Positions 36,153 to 45,200 of a stretch of 64,000 bases of DNA are shown piece by piece. The notes below the pieces were generated by a model, which had not been told where the DNA came from, ran no database searches, and worked only from the letters and a program-made list of their open reading frames with translations. Source of the stretch: Colwellia demingiae (lineage in GTDB: Bacteria > Pseudomonadota > Gammaproteobacteria > Enterobacterales > Alteromonadaceae); assembly GCF_007954275.1 (NCBI RefSeq), contig NZ_VOLT01000003.1, positions 124,001 through 188,000 on the forward strand. The letters are read 5' to 3'. The position numbers and the translations under genes are program-made. How positions within the stretch are numbered: the first letter of the stretch is position 1; each line of letters starts with the position of its first letter.

Positions 36153-37067
36153 TTAATCTAAGTTGAATTTGCTTAAATCGATACGGTTAGCAACGGCTTC
36201 GTTATAAATACGTTCAACGTTTGCACGCTCAGCACCAACTAAAGGCATACGTGGAGCACGTGTTAATTCGCTACCGCGGCCGGCAAGTTGTTCGCATAAC
36301 TTGATGCACTGCACAAGCTTAGGTACGGTATCTAAACGTAATAAAGGTAAGAACCAACGCCAAATTTCAAGCGCTTCGGTATAACGTCCCTGCTCTGCTA
36401 ATTTATAGATAGCTACAGACTCTTTTGGGAATACGTTTGTTAAACCCGAAATCCAACCGGTACAACCCAGCATTAAAGATTCAAGGGCAATATCATCTAC
36501 GCCGCCAAAAATAACAAAACGATCGTCAAAAGCAGAGTACAACTCAGAAATACGACGAGTATCCTCAGTTGCTTCTTTAATTGACACTATGTTGTCTTCT
36601 TGAGCCAAGATTTTCATGCCTTCAATACCGACGTCGACACCATAAGTAACAGGGTTGTTGTAAATCATAATAGGTAAACCACAGTTACGTGCAATTTGCT
36701 GGTAATGGTTTACGGCCTCACTTTCATCAGACTTGTAAATCATGCCTGGTAATACCATTAAGCCATCAATGCCTATTTCTTCACAGGCTTGTGAGAATTC
36801 GATAGCAAACTGAGTCGAGGTTTCAGCAACACCCGAAAGTAAGGGAACACGCCCAGCAACAACTTCTTTTACTGCTTTTAAGATAGCAATTTTTTCTTCA
36901 CGGGTATGTGAAGCATTTTCACCAACAGTACCCAAAACAATGATGCCGTTAACACCTTCATTGATAATGGTATCAACCATTTTAGTAGTCGCTTCAAAGT
37001 TAATAGATAAATCTTCGTTGTATTGCGTTGTTACTGCTGGGTAAACACCTTGCCAGTTTACGTTCAT
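36153..37067 (-). CDS. delta-1-pyrroline-4-hydroxy-2-carboxylate deaminase (DapA family)
   Basis: Class I aldolase-fold enzyme that converts the product of D-hydroxyproline oxidation to 2-oxoglutarate semialdehyde and ammonia. I start it at ATG 37067 (304 residues, MNVNWQGVYPAVTTQYNEDL), which matches DapA-family N-termini and has GAAGAGAA ahead; the 33 codons upstream are not conserved-looking and cover the operator. The conserved Tyr136 (MIYNNPVTYG) and Schiff-base Lys164 (VSIKEATEDTRR) are present. True DapA or NanA are less likely given the neighbours. Confidence 0.9.
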   Translation of the reverse strand: MNVNWQGVYPAVTTQYNEDLSINFEATTKMVDTIINEGVNGIIVLGTVGENASHTREEKIAILKAVKEVVAGRVPLLSGVAETSTQFAIEFSQACEEIGIDGLMVLPGMIYKSDESEAVNHYQQIARNCGLPIMIYNNPVTYGVDVGIEGMKILAQEDNIVSIKEATEDTRRISELYSAFDDRFVIFGGVDDIALESLMLGCTGWISGLTNVFPKESVAIYKLAEQGRYTEALEIWRWFLPLLRLDTVPKLVQCIKLCEQLAGRGSELTRAPRMPLVGAERANVERIYNEAVANRIDLSKFNLD

Positions 37068-37153
37068 AATATTCTCTTCATTCTTCGTGATTAAAGACCA
37101 ATCGCGTAGTTCCACAATTGGCTTTGATAAACTATTGCTAGTCAGATTTAAAT

Positions 37154-37169
37154 ATATTGTATACAATAT
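37154..37169. promoter_or_regulatory. Perfect 16-bp palindromic operator upstream of the deaminase-epimerase operon
   Basis: ATATTGTATACAATAT is a perfect palindrome, the best of the four TGTATACAA boxes. It lies 87-102 bases upstream of the deaminase ATG, in the 390-base divergent gap shared with the FAD dehydrogenase gene. The shape fits GntR/FadR-type or similar dimeric regulators. Confidence 0.75.
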
Positions 37170-37457
37170 TTAATTTGTGGCAAGTATAATTTTGATTTAA
37201 CCTCAACTCTGCTTAAGAGATAGATAAACCAGTAAATTATTGTTAAATACATTTAAAAGAATCTATAGCGAGGTAGTTTTTCTTAATTTAAGGCAAATTT
37301 ACGCGTCAATAGCTTGCCTATTGCAAGTAGATTTAACGCCGAAGTAAGTAAAATTAACCGTTATAGGAGTATTTATTAAGCCGTGTTGAGGTTATTTAAC
37401 CAAAATGCCAATAACACTATCGATTTAAACTTTCAGTCATCACAGGGTATTAGTTAA

Positions 37458-38741
37458 ATGAGCACAGCAATTGGTCAAGAAGGTAATAACAAACAACAAA
37501 CAGTTGCGGTTATCGGTGCTGGCATTATCGGTATAAACTGTGCGTTAGAATTACAAAGCTTAGGCTATCAAGTCACTTTGCTTGATAAAGAAGGTATTGG
37601 TTCAGGCTGCTCTAAAGGAAACGCAGGTCACTTTGCTACAGAACAAGTCTTTCCACTTGCTGAGTTTTCATTGTTATGGCAGATGCCAAAATTACTGCTT
37701 GATCCGCTTGGGCCTGTCGCTTTATCTGCCAAGCACTTCATCAAAGCCATTCCTTGGTTTATACAATTTTTTAATAATATGCGACCGACGCTACGTGACA
37801 AGAACAAGAAAGCCCTCCAAGCACTCAATAAAAATGCCATCAGTCATTATACGGCGCTATTGAAAGCCGCTGAGGCCGAGCATTTAATTAGCTTAAATGG
37901 TTCGTTATTAGTCTTTGAAAGCAATGATCGAACTAAAGTTGAGGTTATGTATTTGCATTATTTAACTGCGGGTATTGCGGTAAAGCTTTTAGATAGAACT
38001 CAAACCCTTGAGTTAGAGCCCAACTTAAGCGGCAATATCAACTATTCACTTTATTTTACTGATGTCGCTCATACTATTGATCCCCTAGCGCTTAGCAAAA
38101 CCCTGGCTGAGTTTGCTATGTGTAAGGGCATGACCTTTCAACAAACAGCAGTAACCGCGGTGACTCAGTCACAAACGGGCGTCACCGTACTAACAGATCA
38201 GCAATGTTTACATGTTGATCACTGCGTTATCGCGTGTGGTGCTTGGTCAAAAGAATTACTAAAAGGCTTAAATTATCAATTACCTATTGAAGCTGAACGC
38301 GGTTATAGCTTGAGCTTACCTATTTCAGCAACAGCAAATTCGCCTTTATCTCGCCCGGTTGCATCAGCCGAGCGCCGCTTTATTATTACCCCAATGGAAA
38401 ACACCTTAAGACTTGCAGGCACTGTGGAATATGCAGGGCTTAATACGCCAGCAAACTATAAACGCGCTGAGATGCTAAAAGAAAATGCCGCATTTATTTT
38501 AAAAACATTACCTGATAGTGAAGAGAAGCAAGAAAAGTGGATGGGGTGTCGTCCGTCATTACCCGATTCATTACCTGTAATTTGCCAAGCGCCAAACCAT
38601 GATAAAATTTTCTTCGCGCTCGGTCATCAACACTTAGGGTTAACTCAAGGAGCGATCACCGGAAAGCTTATTGGGCAGCTAGTTAGCGGACAAACAACTG
38701 AAATCAATGTAGAGCCTTTTTGTATCAGCCGTTTCAACTAG
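37458..38741 (+). CDS. D-hydroxyproline dehydrogenase-like FAD oxidoreductase (DadA type)
   Basis: A DAO-superfamily flavoprotein of 427 residues. The FAD site is VAVIGAGIIGINCALELQSLGYQVTLLDKE, then GSGCSKGNAGH, the DadA-like pattern. The C-terminus has KWMGCRPSLPDSLPVICQAPNHDKIFFALGHQHLGLTQG, typical of D-amino-acid dehydrogenases. With the epimerase, deaminase and semialdehyde dehydrogenase divergent from it, the best role is oxidation of cis-4-hydroxy-D-proline. A general D-amino-acid dehydrogenase cannot be excluded from sequence alone. Confidence 0.87.
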   Translation: MSTAIGQEGNNKQQTVAVIGAGIIGINCALELQSLGYQVTLLDKEGIGSGCSKGNAGHFATEQVFPLAEFSLLWQMPKLLLDPLGPVALSAKHFIKAIPWFIQFFNNMRPTLRDKNKKALQALNKNAISHYTALLKAAEAEHLISLNGSLLVFESNDRTKVEVMYLHYLTAGIAVKLLDRTQTLELEPNLSGNINYSLYFTDVAHTIDPLALSKTLAEFAMCKGMTFQQTAVTAVTQSQTGVTVLTDQQCLHVDHCVIACGAWSKELLKGLNYQLPIEAERGYSLSLPISATANSPLSRPVASAERRFIITPMENTLRLAGTVEYAGLNTPANYKRAEMLKENAAFILKTLPDSEEKQEKWMGCRPSLPDSLPVICQAPNHDKIFFALGHQHLGLTQGAITGKLIGQLVSGQTTEINVEPFCISRFN

Positions 38742-38748
38742 GTTATCG

Positions 38749-39063
38749 TTAGTTCAAGAAAACATAACCAATAAAACCAAGCCAACTAACACCTAATAAT
38801 AACCAAGGTAAATAATTACTACTTTGGATTTCGGTTAGTTCAGTGGTTTCTTCTGTCAGACGCTGCTTTTGCTTTACTTGTTGTTTACGATCTTTATCTC
38901 GCTCACGTGACTTTTTACTTTGCAGTTTTTTATACTCTGCAATACCTTTTTCTATCCCTTGGGCAATGAGCTTGGTTTGCTCTTTCGTTTGCCCTTTTTT
39001 TTGTGTAGCTTTGGCAACTTTCAGCGCTTGATCTTGAGTTTCTTGTGATACTTTATTATTCAT
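38749..39063 (-). CDS. DUF2956 family protein
   Basis: A 104-residue protein recognisable as DUF2956. The highly charged N-terminal part (SQETQDQALKVAKATQKKGQTKEQTKLIAQGIEKGI, then a Lys/Arg/Gln-rich coil) is followed by a single C-terminal membrane helix (YLPWLLLGVSWLGFIGYVFL). Function is unknown. Convergent with the dehydrogenase gene, with only seven bases between the stops. Confidence 0.85.
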   Translation of the reverse strand: MNNKVSQETQDQALKVAKATQKKGQTKEQTKLIAQGIEKGIAEYKKLQSKKSRERDKDRKQQVKQKQRLTEETTELTEIQSSNYLPWLLLGVSWLGFIGYVFLN

Positions 39064-39105
39064 AGATAAAATCTCTTTTTTGCTAATACCAAACTAGTCA
39101 AATAG

Positions 39106-39633
39106 TTAAAAAGTGCCGCTAAAGTTAATGCCGTAATGCCCACTTTTAGCGATAGGCGAAATAGTAATACCTGAGTAGGGTTCGGTGAAATAGAGGCCTG
39201 AAATAATACCAATAGCAGCCCCCGCTAAAACGTCTTCTAGATAATGCTTATCGCTTTCAACTCGACTATAACCGACAAAAGTAGCACCTATATAAGCCGG
39301 AATGGCCCACTTCCAGCCATAACGCTGCTGAATAAATGTTGCTGCAGCAAAACTATCAGCCGTATGGCCTGAAGGAAATGAGTCCTCATCTGAGTCATCT
39401 GGTCGGTCTTTATCTACTGCATACTTTAAGCCTTCCACTGCCACACGAGAAACAACTCCTGTTTTTATAAGCTGCCAGCTGCCTTGATAATCATCCTCTA
39501 TCACTAGCGTTGCGCCAAGGGCCGCTGCAGGTAAAAGTAAATGGATGATATCCCCTGATTTTTCTAAAGAGGATTTTGCAAGTACAGGAACTGTAAATAG
39601 TAATAAAAATATAAATGAAAGTGTTTTCACCAA
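39106..39633 (-). CDS. PAP2-family (type 2 phosphatidic acid) phosphatase
   Basis: A 175-residue phosphatase with a signal peptide (LSFIFLLLFTVPVLAK). The three PAP2 motifs are all visible: KYAVDKDRPDD, SFPSGHT, and SRVESDKHYLEDVLAG. It probably dephosphorylates a lipid or isoprenoid phosphate at the periplasmic face. The start is a TTG at 39633 or a GTG at 39630; both keep the signal peptide. Confidence 0.88.
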   Translation of the reverse strand: MVKTLSFIFLLLFTVPVLAKSSLEKSGDIIHLLLPAAALGATLVIEDDYQGSWQLIKTGVVSRVAVEGLKYAVDKDRPDDSDEDSFPSGHTADSFAAATFIQQRYGWKWAIPAYIGATFVGYSRVESDKHYLEDVLAGAAIGIISGLYFTEPYSGITISPIAKSGHYGINFSGTF

Positions 39634-40044
39634 GCTAACTCATAAAATAACAAATCGTGGCCGTCTTTATACCTAGCAAAATCAATAATTGCAAAGATGA
39701 TTTGACTGAATACGACGAGATAGCAGGATAATTAACAAAAATACAATGCATAACTATTTTATGCTCTAGCCTTACAAATATAAAGGTCTATCGTGGCTGT
39801 AACAATGTCCTCGTCGAGTAAACCCTACTGTTAAACGTATCTAGGTTGACATTTTATTAACATACGCGAAAATGTCAGTGTTCAAAGTAGTACTGATCAC
39901 AATTAACTGTTAACCATAAGCTAAAATAAATAGTTAAACAATGTAATGAAGCAGCATAAAAATCCTATTGGATACAGCAAAATCAGGTTGTTTTAATAAC
40001 GCTACAAACCGTATTACTAATTAATTTAAAAAGAGACTTATTCT
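39634..40044. other. Divergent intergenic region, no recognised feature
   Basis: 411 bases between the divergent PAP2 and pepO genes. It presumably holds both promoters. I see no ORF, strong hairpin or repeat family in it. Confidence 0.5.
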
Positions 40045-42108
40045 ATGAAAAAAACTTTGATAGCAATTGCCTTAGCTACTACCGTTATTGGCGGTTGTGG
40101 CATGTTTGACGCGAGTAATGACAACAATAATAAAAGTACTATGGCCAGTAAAGCCGAACTAGGAAGCTTTGGTGTTGATTTAAGCGCCCGCAATGAAGTC
40201 GTTAAACCTGGTGATGACTTCTTTATGTATGCAAGTGGGACTTGGTATGACCATTATGTAATGCCTGCCGACAAAACACGTTTTGGTGCTTTTACCGGGT
40301 TAGCTGAGCGCAGTGAAACACAAGTAAAAGAAATTATTGACGATATTACTAGCCGTACTGATTTAAACGCCGATGAACAATTAGTGGCTGATTTTTATCA
40401 AGCCTATATGGACACTGAAACCGTTAATGAATTAGGCATCAGCCCAATTCAGTCAACGTTAGATCAAATTAGCGCAGTAAAGAATACTACAGACTTAACC
40501 AAAGTATTTGGTGAAGCATGGTTATCAGGGGCTAAATCTCCTATTGGCGGTTATATGTGGTTTAACCGTTTAAACCCAAATCAATATGAAATGTCTGTTG
40601 GTGCTGGTGGTTTAGGTCTTCCTGATCGTTCTTACTACTTAGAAGAAAGTGAACGATTTGTGAAAACGCGCAATGCGTATGTAGAACATATCGTTACTAT
40701 GTTGAGCTTTGCCGGAATAGAAAACGGTCAAGCACGTGCTGAACAAATTTTAGCGCTAGAAACTAAAATAGCGCAAGGTCATTGGCCACGTGAGAAAAAA
40801 CGTAATCGTGACTTAACCTTAAACCAAGTACAACGTACCGATTTGGCTAAACAATATCCAGATTTTGACTGGGATACTTACTTCGCTCAATCTGGCTATA
40901 AAGTGCCACAACTTAATATTTCTCAACCTGAACCCGTTAAAGCAATGATCGCTTTGGTGAATTCAGAGCCGTTATCGGTTTGGCAAGACTATTTAACCTT
41001 CCATACTATTAGTGGTAATGCCGATTTATTATCTGAAGAAATTTATGCTGCTAACTTTGCTTTTTATGGCAAAGAGTTAAGCGGCCAACAAGAGCCTCGT
41101 CCACGTTGGAAGCGCGCTATTGGCGAAATGTCAGATACCGAGTCTTTAGGTTTTGCTATTGGTAAAGTGTATGTAGCCCGTTTCTTTCCTGAAAGTTCGA
41201 AACTGCAAATGGCTCAACTCGTTGAAAATTTACGTACCGCACTTGGCCAACGTATCGATGGCCTTGATTGGATGGGCGAAGAAACCAAAGTTAACGCGCA
41301 TGCTAAGCTTGCCGCATTTAATCCTAAAATTGGTTACCCTGATGTATGGCAGGAATTTGATGGCGTAACCATTTCTAAAAATGACTTGGTTGGTAACATC
41401 AAACATCTTCGTCAATTTTTTAATGCTGATAGCGTTGCTAAAGAGTTAAAGAAAACCGACCGTAGCCGCTGGGGCATGACGCCACAACGTGTAAACGCCT
41501 ATTACAACAGTTCATTTAATGAAATTGTATTCCCTGCGGCAATTTTACAACCACCATTTTTCGATCCAAATGCTGATGCCGCGGTTAACTACGGTGCCAT
41601 TGGTGCGGTAATTGGTCATGAAATGGGCCACGGTTTTGATGATCAAGGTTCAAAGTCCGATGCTAATGGTATTCAACGTAACTGGTGGACTGATGAAGAC
41701 CGTGATGCCTTTGATGCTAAAGCGGACCAATTAGTTGCACAATACAATAAGTATGAGCCTATTCCTGATAACTTTGTTAACGGCCGAAACAGCCTAGGCG
41801 AAAACATTGGAGATGTTGGCGGTTTATCAATGGCCTACCATGCTTATAGATTAAGCTTAAATGGCAAAGAAGCACCGGTTATTAACGGTGTGACAGGTGA
41901 TCAACGTTTCTTCTTAGCTTGGGCACAAGTATGGAAAGAAAAACGCACTGAAAAGAGCATGTTAAACCAGTTACGTGGTGGCACACATGCACCAGGTCGC
42001 TTTCGTGCTCAAGCACCGCGTAACCATGATGCATGGTACAAAGCGTTTGACGTAAAACCAGGTGATGCCTTGTATTTACCAGAAGATGAACGTGTTCGTA
42101 TTTGGTAA
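40045..42108 (+). CDS. pepO: M13-family metallopeptidase lipoprotein (PepO/neprilysin-like)
   Basis: A 687-residue zinc endopeptidase that cleaves oligopeptides. A lipoprotein signal ends at VIGGCG, so it is membrane-anchored, probably in the periplasm or outer membrane. The zinc motif HEMGH is at about 525-529 (AVIGHEMGHGFDDQG), the third ligand Glu586 is in ENIGDVGGL, and NAYYNSSFNEIVFPAAILQPPFF is the conserved substrate-binding segment. The size is standard. It sits between the hydroxyproline island and the S9 peptidase, in keeping with peptide scavenging. Confidence 0.95.
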   Translation: MKKTLIAIALATTVIGGCGMFDASNDNNNKSTMASKAELGSFGVDLSARNEVVKPGDDFFMYASGTWYDHYVMPADKTRFGAFTGLAERSETQVKEIIDDITSRTDLNADEQLVADFYQAYMDTETVNELGISPIQSTLDQISAVKNTTDLTKVFGEAWLSGAKSPIGGYMWFNRLNPNQYEMSVGAGGLGLPDRSYYLEESERFVKTRNAYVEHIVTMLSFAGIENGQARAEQILALETKIAQGHWPREKKRNRDLTLNQVQRTDLAKQYPDFDWDTYFAQSGYKVPQLNISQPEPVKAMIALVNSEPLSVWQDYLTFHTISGNADLLSEEIYAANFAFYGKELSGQQEPRPRWKRAIGEMSDTESLGFAIGKVYVARFFPESSKLQMAQLVENLRTALGQRIDGLDWMGEETKVNAHAKLAAFNPKIGYPDVWQEFDGVTISKNDLVGNIKHLRQFFNADSVAKELKKTDRSRWGMTPQRVNAYYNSSFNEIVFPAAILQPPFFDPNADAAVNYGAIGAVIGHEMGHGFDDQGSKSDANGIQRNWWTDEDRDAFDAKADQLVAQYNKYEPIPDNFVNGRNSLGENIGDVGGLSMAYHAYRLSLNGKEAPVINGVTGDQRFFLAWAQVWKEKRTEKSMLNQLRGGTHAPGRFRAQAPRNHDAWYKAFDVKPGDALYLPEDERVRIW

Positions 42109-42155
42109 TAATAATACTGGAGAAATCGTTTAACAGATAATCCTCCCAACAACGA

Positions 42156-42189
42156 AATGCCAGTCAGGTAACCTGACTGGCATTTTTTA
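42156..42189 (+). terminator. Intrinsic terminator after pepO
   Basis: AATGCCAGTCAGG, loop TAA, CCTGACTGGCATT followed by TTTTAT; 13-bp stem, 48 bases past the stop. Confidence 0.92.
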
Positions 42190-42401
42190 TTGCTTGAGAT
42201 AATATTTAAAGCACCTTTATTACATCAATTTTATGTTGTAATAATTATATTTACATATTCAACTTTAAAAGAATCAAATGAAAATAAAGGTTCAAAAACA
42301 AGGCGCTTGATTGAGCAATAGCGGGCTATTTTGATTGAAAGCAACGACGTTATTGGATATTTAGACCATTTGAAAATCACCACTTCGCCAGATAATTAAG
42401 A

Positions 42402-44327
42402 CTAGTTAAACTTAAAGCGCGATACCAATTCATTCAGATGGATAGCTTTATATCTGAGCTCACTGCAGGCAATAGAGGTTTGCTGAACTATATCGCTATT
42501 AGCACGTGAAATATCAGCAACGGCAGTAACATGAGGGTTAATCTCACCCACTACATTCGATTGCTCCCCGGTAGCGGTAGCAATTTGCAGATTCATATCA
42601 TTCATTATACTAATACTCTCAGAAATACTTTCTAAGTGTTTGCCCGAATGACCCGCTTCTGTTTGACTAGTAGTGCTGAGCTCTGTGCTATGAGAAATAG
42701 CGGCAACCACTTCTTCTGTTTTTGCTTGCAACTTTTCAATGATATTTCTAATCTCTTTGGTTGAGTCATGACTGCGTGATGCAAGAGTTCTTACTTCATC
42801 AGCGACGACGGCAAAACCTCGCCCTTGCTCTCCAGCGCGAGCCGCTTCGATAGCAGCATTTAACGCCAATAAATTAGTTTGCTCTGACACACTACGTATT
42901 ACTTCAACCACAGTATCAATAGAGCGAGCATCCTCAGCTAATTGGGCGATCATAGTACTAGTAGAAACTAACTGCTCGCTCATGTCGGAAACACTCGCGA
43001 TAGTTTGTACCACTGAATCATTACCTTGCTGCACTGTTTCATCAGCAGCTTGTGCACTTTGTGCGGCATTATTAGCGCTGCCGGCAATTTCTTCTGCAGT
43101 CATGCCCATTTCATGCATTGCCGTAGCAATTTGCTCCACTCGGCTCACTTGCTCATTTATCTCAGATTCCATGGATTTGGCTTGAGCATCTATTTCATCA
43201 ATCGCTGCCGCTAATTCATTCCCAGTATTATAAACTTGTTGTAATAATTCACTTAAATGACTTACAAATTGGTTATAACCTCTTGCCATAGTACCCGCTT
43301 CATCTTGACGTGAATCATCTAAACGATGCGTTAAATCACCACCACCTTTACCAATTTCAGCCAACATATCAGCGAGCTGGCCAAAAGGTGCAATTAAACG
43401 AGAAATAAGCCAAGTACTTACAAATGCAAAAATAACCGCAATAATAACGCCCATCATCACTAAGGCCCATGTCGCTTGGGTTAATCCACCAAGCACTTCT
43501 TCTTTAGCTACCTCTGCAATCACATACCAACCAATACTCTCTAAATAACGACTCGCAATAAGGGTTTTAGTGCCATTAAGGGTAAATTCAGCTGAACTAA
43601 ACTGAGCTTTTGATAAGAGATCCTGGCTGTTACTAACACCAATATCAGCTAAGTTTTTACCAATTTGTTGAGTATCAGGGTGAAGTTTGATCTTGCCCTG
43701 TTGATCAACTAAAAATACCTTACCTGTTTGTGCAATACGGTACTGGCTTATGCTGTTAGCCATATTCTCTAGTGATAAACCAACGCCTACAACAGCACTA
43801 GGTTTACCCGAAACGTTCATTGAATAATTAATAAATAAGGTCGGTATATTAGTTTCTTCATCAACATCTAAGCTCAGTTCATATTTTTTACCACTATTGA
43901 TAAAGCCATAAAACCATTGGTCTTTATTTTCTTGTGGAGACAAGGTTTTAAAAAGCCCGCTAGGCGTGAAATATTTTCCAGTATTGGCTGAGACTAAAAA
44001 GGCACTTATTGTATTAAATTCACTCTGGATATTTTTCAAATAAGTAATGACTTGCTGATGATCACCCTCTTGTTCGCCATTGGCAATAAACTGCTGAGAG
44101 TAAAGGTTACTAGACATAGTTTGCGCTACGGTAATGGGTAACAATAATTGCGCATCAAGGTTATTGGCTACCTCACCCAGCGCTGCGGGTAACTCTCTTT
44201 CAATTGCAGCCTCCAAAATAATAGCGCGGCTTGAGTTAAGGGCAAAAGCACTAACAATCAATATAGATAGCACCACAGCGGTCAAGGTAGTAAGTACAAC
44301 TTTACGACGAATAGTTAAATTCAGCAT
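42402..44327 (-). CDS. Methyl-accepting chemotaxis protein with dCache-type sensor
   Basis: A 641-residue inner-membrane chemoreceptor. The first membrane helix is near residues 8-30 ([21 protein letters not shown]). A periplasmic dCache-like domain covers ~35-280 ([59 protein letters not shown]). The second helix is at ~283-310, followed by HAMP and the signalling domain with [38 protein letters not shown], the conserved hairpin tip. The ligand is unknown; dCache domains often bind amino acids. Confidence 0.94.
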   Translation of the reverse strand: MLNLTIRRKVVLTTLTAVVLSILIVSAFALNSSRAIILEAAIERELPAALGEVANNLDAQLLLPITVAQTMSSNLYSQQFIANGEQEGDHQQVITYLKNIQSEFNTISAFLVSANTGKYFTPSGLFKTLSPQENKDQWFYGFINSGKKYELSLDVDEETNIPTLFINYSMNVSGKPSAVVGVGLSLENMANSISQYRIAQTGKVFLVDQQGKIKLHPDTQQIGKNLADIGVSNSQDLLSKAQFSSAEFTLNGTKTLIASRYLESIGWYVIAEVAKEEVLGGLTQATWALVMMGVIIAVIFAFVSTWLISRLIAPFGQLADMLAEIGKGGGDLTHRLDDSRQDEAGTMARGYNQFVSHLSELLQQVYNTGNELAAAIDEIDAQAKSMESEINEQVSRVEQIATAMHEMGMTAEEIAGSANNAAQSAQAADETVQQGNDSVVQTIASVSDMSEQLVSTSTMIAQLAEDARSIDTVVEVIRSVSEQTNLLALNAAIEAARAGEQGRGFAVVADEVRTLASRSHDSTKEIRNIIEKLQAKTEEVVAAISHSTELSTTSQTEAGHSGKHLESISESISIMNDMNLQIATATGEQSNVVGEINPHVTAVADISRANSDIVQQTSIACSELRYKAIHLNELVSRFKFN

Positions 44328-44431
44328 AGATAAATATCTTCCTTTAGCGTAAAACAGAGTAGAAATAGGGGGTAATACAGGCTCTGAAAAATATCGAACT
44401 ATTTATTTTTCAGTTTAATTAATTAAAGGAC

Positions 44432-44698
44432 TATACCCAAGCCACATGAAGATGCAGGTTACAGCTGGAATTAGAAACGCTTTTAGGCAAGGCATTGATT
44501 GAAGAGAATAGTTATTCTATTGTCGAAATCAATAACGTAGCATAAAGCGTTTCTAAACCAGCCCTGCAGGGACGTCTGAGCAAATCATGCTCTTCGTTTT
44601 CTCCTTTGTTAAGGGAATAACCATTAATAAAAGGAGGTGCCTTGATCATGAATCGCTCAGGCGTCCTGAAATAAGCATCTTCAAGTGGTTTGGGTATA
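44432..44698. repeat. MITE-like element, family A, copy 1 (267 bp)
   Basis: Imperfect terminal inverted repeats: left TATACCCAAGCCACATGAAG, right the complement of TATACCCAAACCACTTGAAG. Inside are two nested palindromes: GAAACGCTTTTAGG...AAAGCGTTTCTAA around 44473-44555, containing CATTGATTGAAGAGAATAG, and a second pair GTCTGAGCAAATCATG / CATGAATCGCTCAGGC at 44571-44664. No transposase gene. Copies 2 and 3 are at 55945 and 58599. Confidence 0.85.
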
Positions 44699-44832
44699 AA
44701 CCAATTAAACAATAGACCACATCACATCATAATTTTTAAAATTTTCTTAAGCACCAACTAGTGATTTCATATTATGGAATGTGAAACAAATTAAAGAAAT
44801 TATAAATGAAAATATGCTTTCTCTAGAACAAA

Positions 44833-44861
44833 CAAAAAAAAACCAAGCTGCATTAGCTTGG
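44833..44861 (-). terminator. Intrinsic terminator, minus strand, displaced from the S9 peptidase gene
   Basis: CCAAGCT-GCATT-AGCTTGG at 44843-44861. On the minus strand it is followed by TTTTTTTTTGTTTG. It is a strong terminator that fits the end of the S9 peptidase transcript, 340 bases away, with the family C element between. Confidence 0.82.
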
Positions 44862-44880
44862 ATTTTGGTGTTGTATCTTT

Positions 44881-45148
44881 TAGGGGCTGTTGATCTTTCG
44901 AGATTGTTTTTGCAGCGATTTGTTGGGTATTTATACAAGGCAGAGTCTTTGTCATGTGGTTGTTCCACATAAAAAGACGATAACGCCGTAAAAATGACCA
45001 ACAAATGCTGTCCGAAGGATTCGGCTAAAAGCGTTTTACTCTTTGTTGAGTAGTATTTGCTTAGAATGACTAGGCTACACACTACTCGTCGCGATTAAAA
45101 CGCTTTTATCTCGAACAAAATTTAACCGCGAAAGATCAACAGACCCTA
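44881..45148. repeat. MITE-like element, family C (268 bp)
   Basis: Terminal inverted repeats: left TAGGGGCTGTTGATCTTTCG, right the complement of TAGGGTCTGTTGATCTTTCG. The inside is non-coding despite a long spurious open frame on the minus strand. A lone copy of the right end lies at 59531-59562. Confidence 0.8.
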
Positions 45149-45200
45149 GTAATAAAATAACTTTCAGGTACGATTTTTTACCCTACTGATTCTTGTTATT

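Noticed and set aside
36153..37067. Dihydrodipicolinate synthase DapA for lysine synthesis
   Set aside because: The gene is in an operon with 4-hydroxyproline epimerase and divergent from a D-amino-acid dehydrogenase; this matches the hydroxyproline deaminase role.
44747..45082. 111-codon minus-strand open frame
   Set aside because: It lies almost wholly in the family C element and the terminator next to it; there is no ribosome site and the composition is not protein-like.
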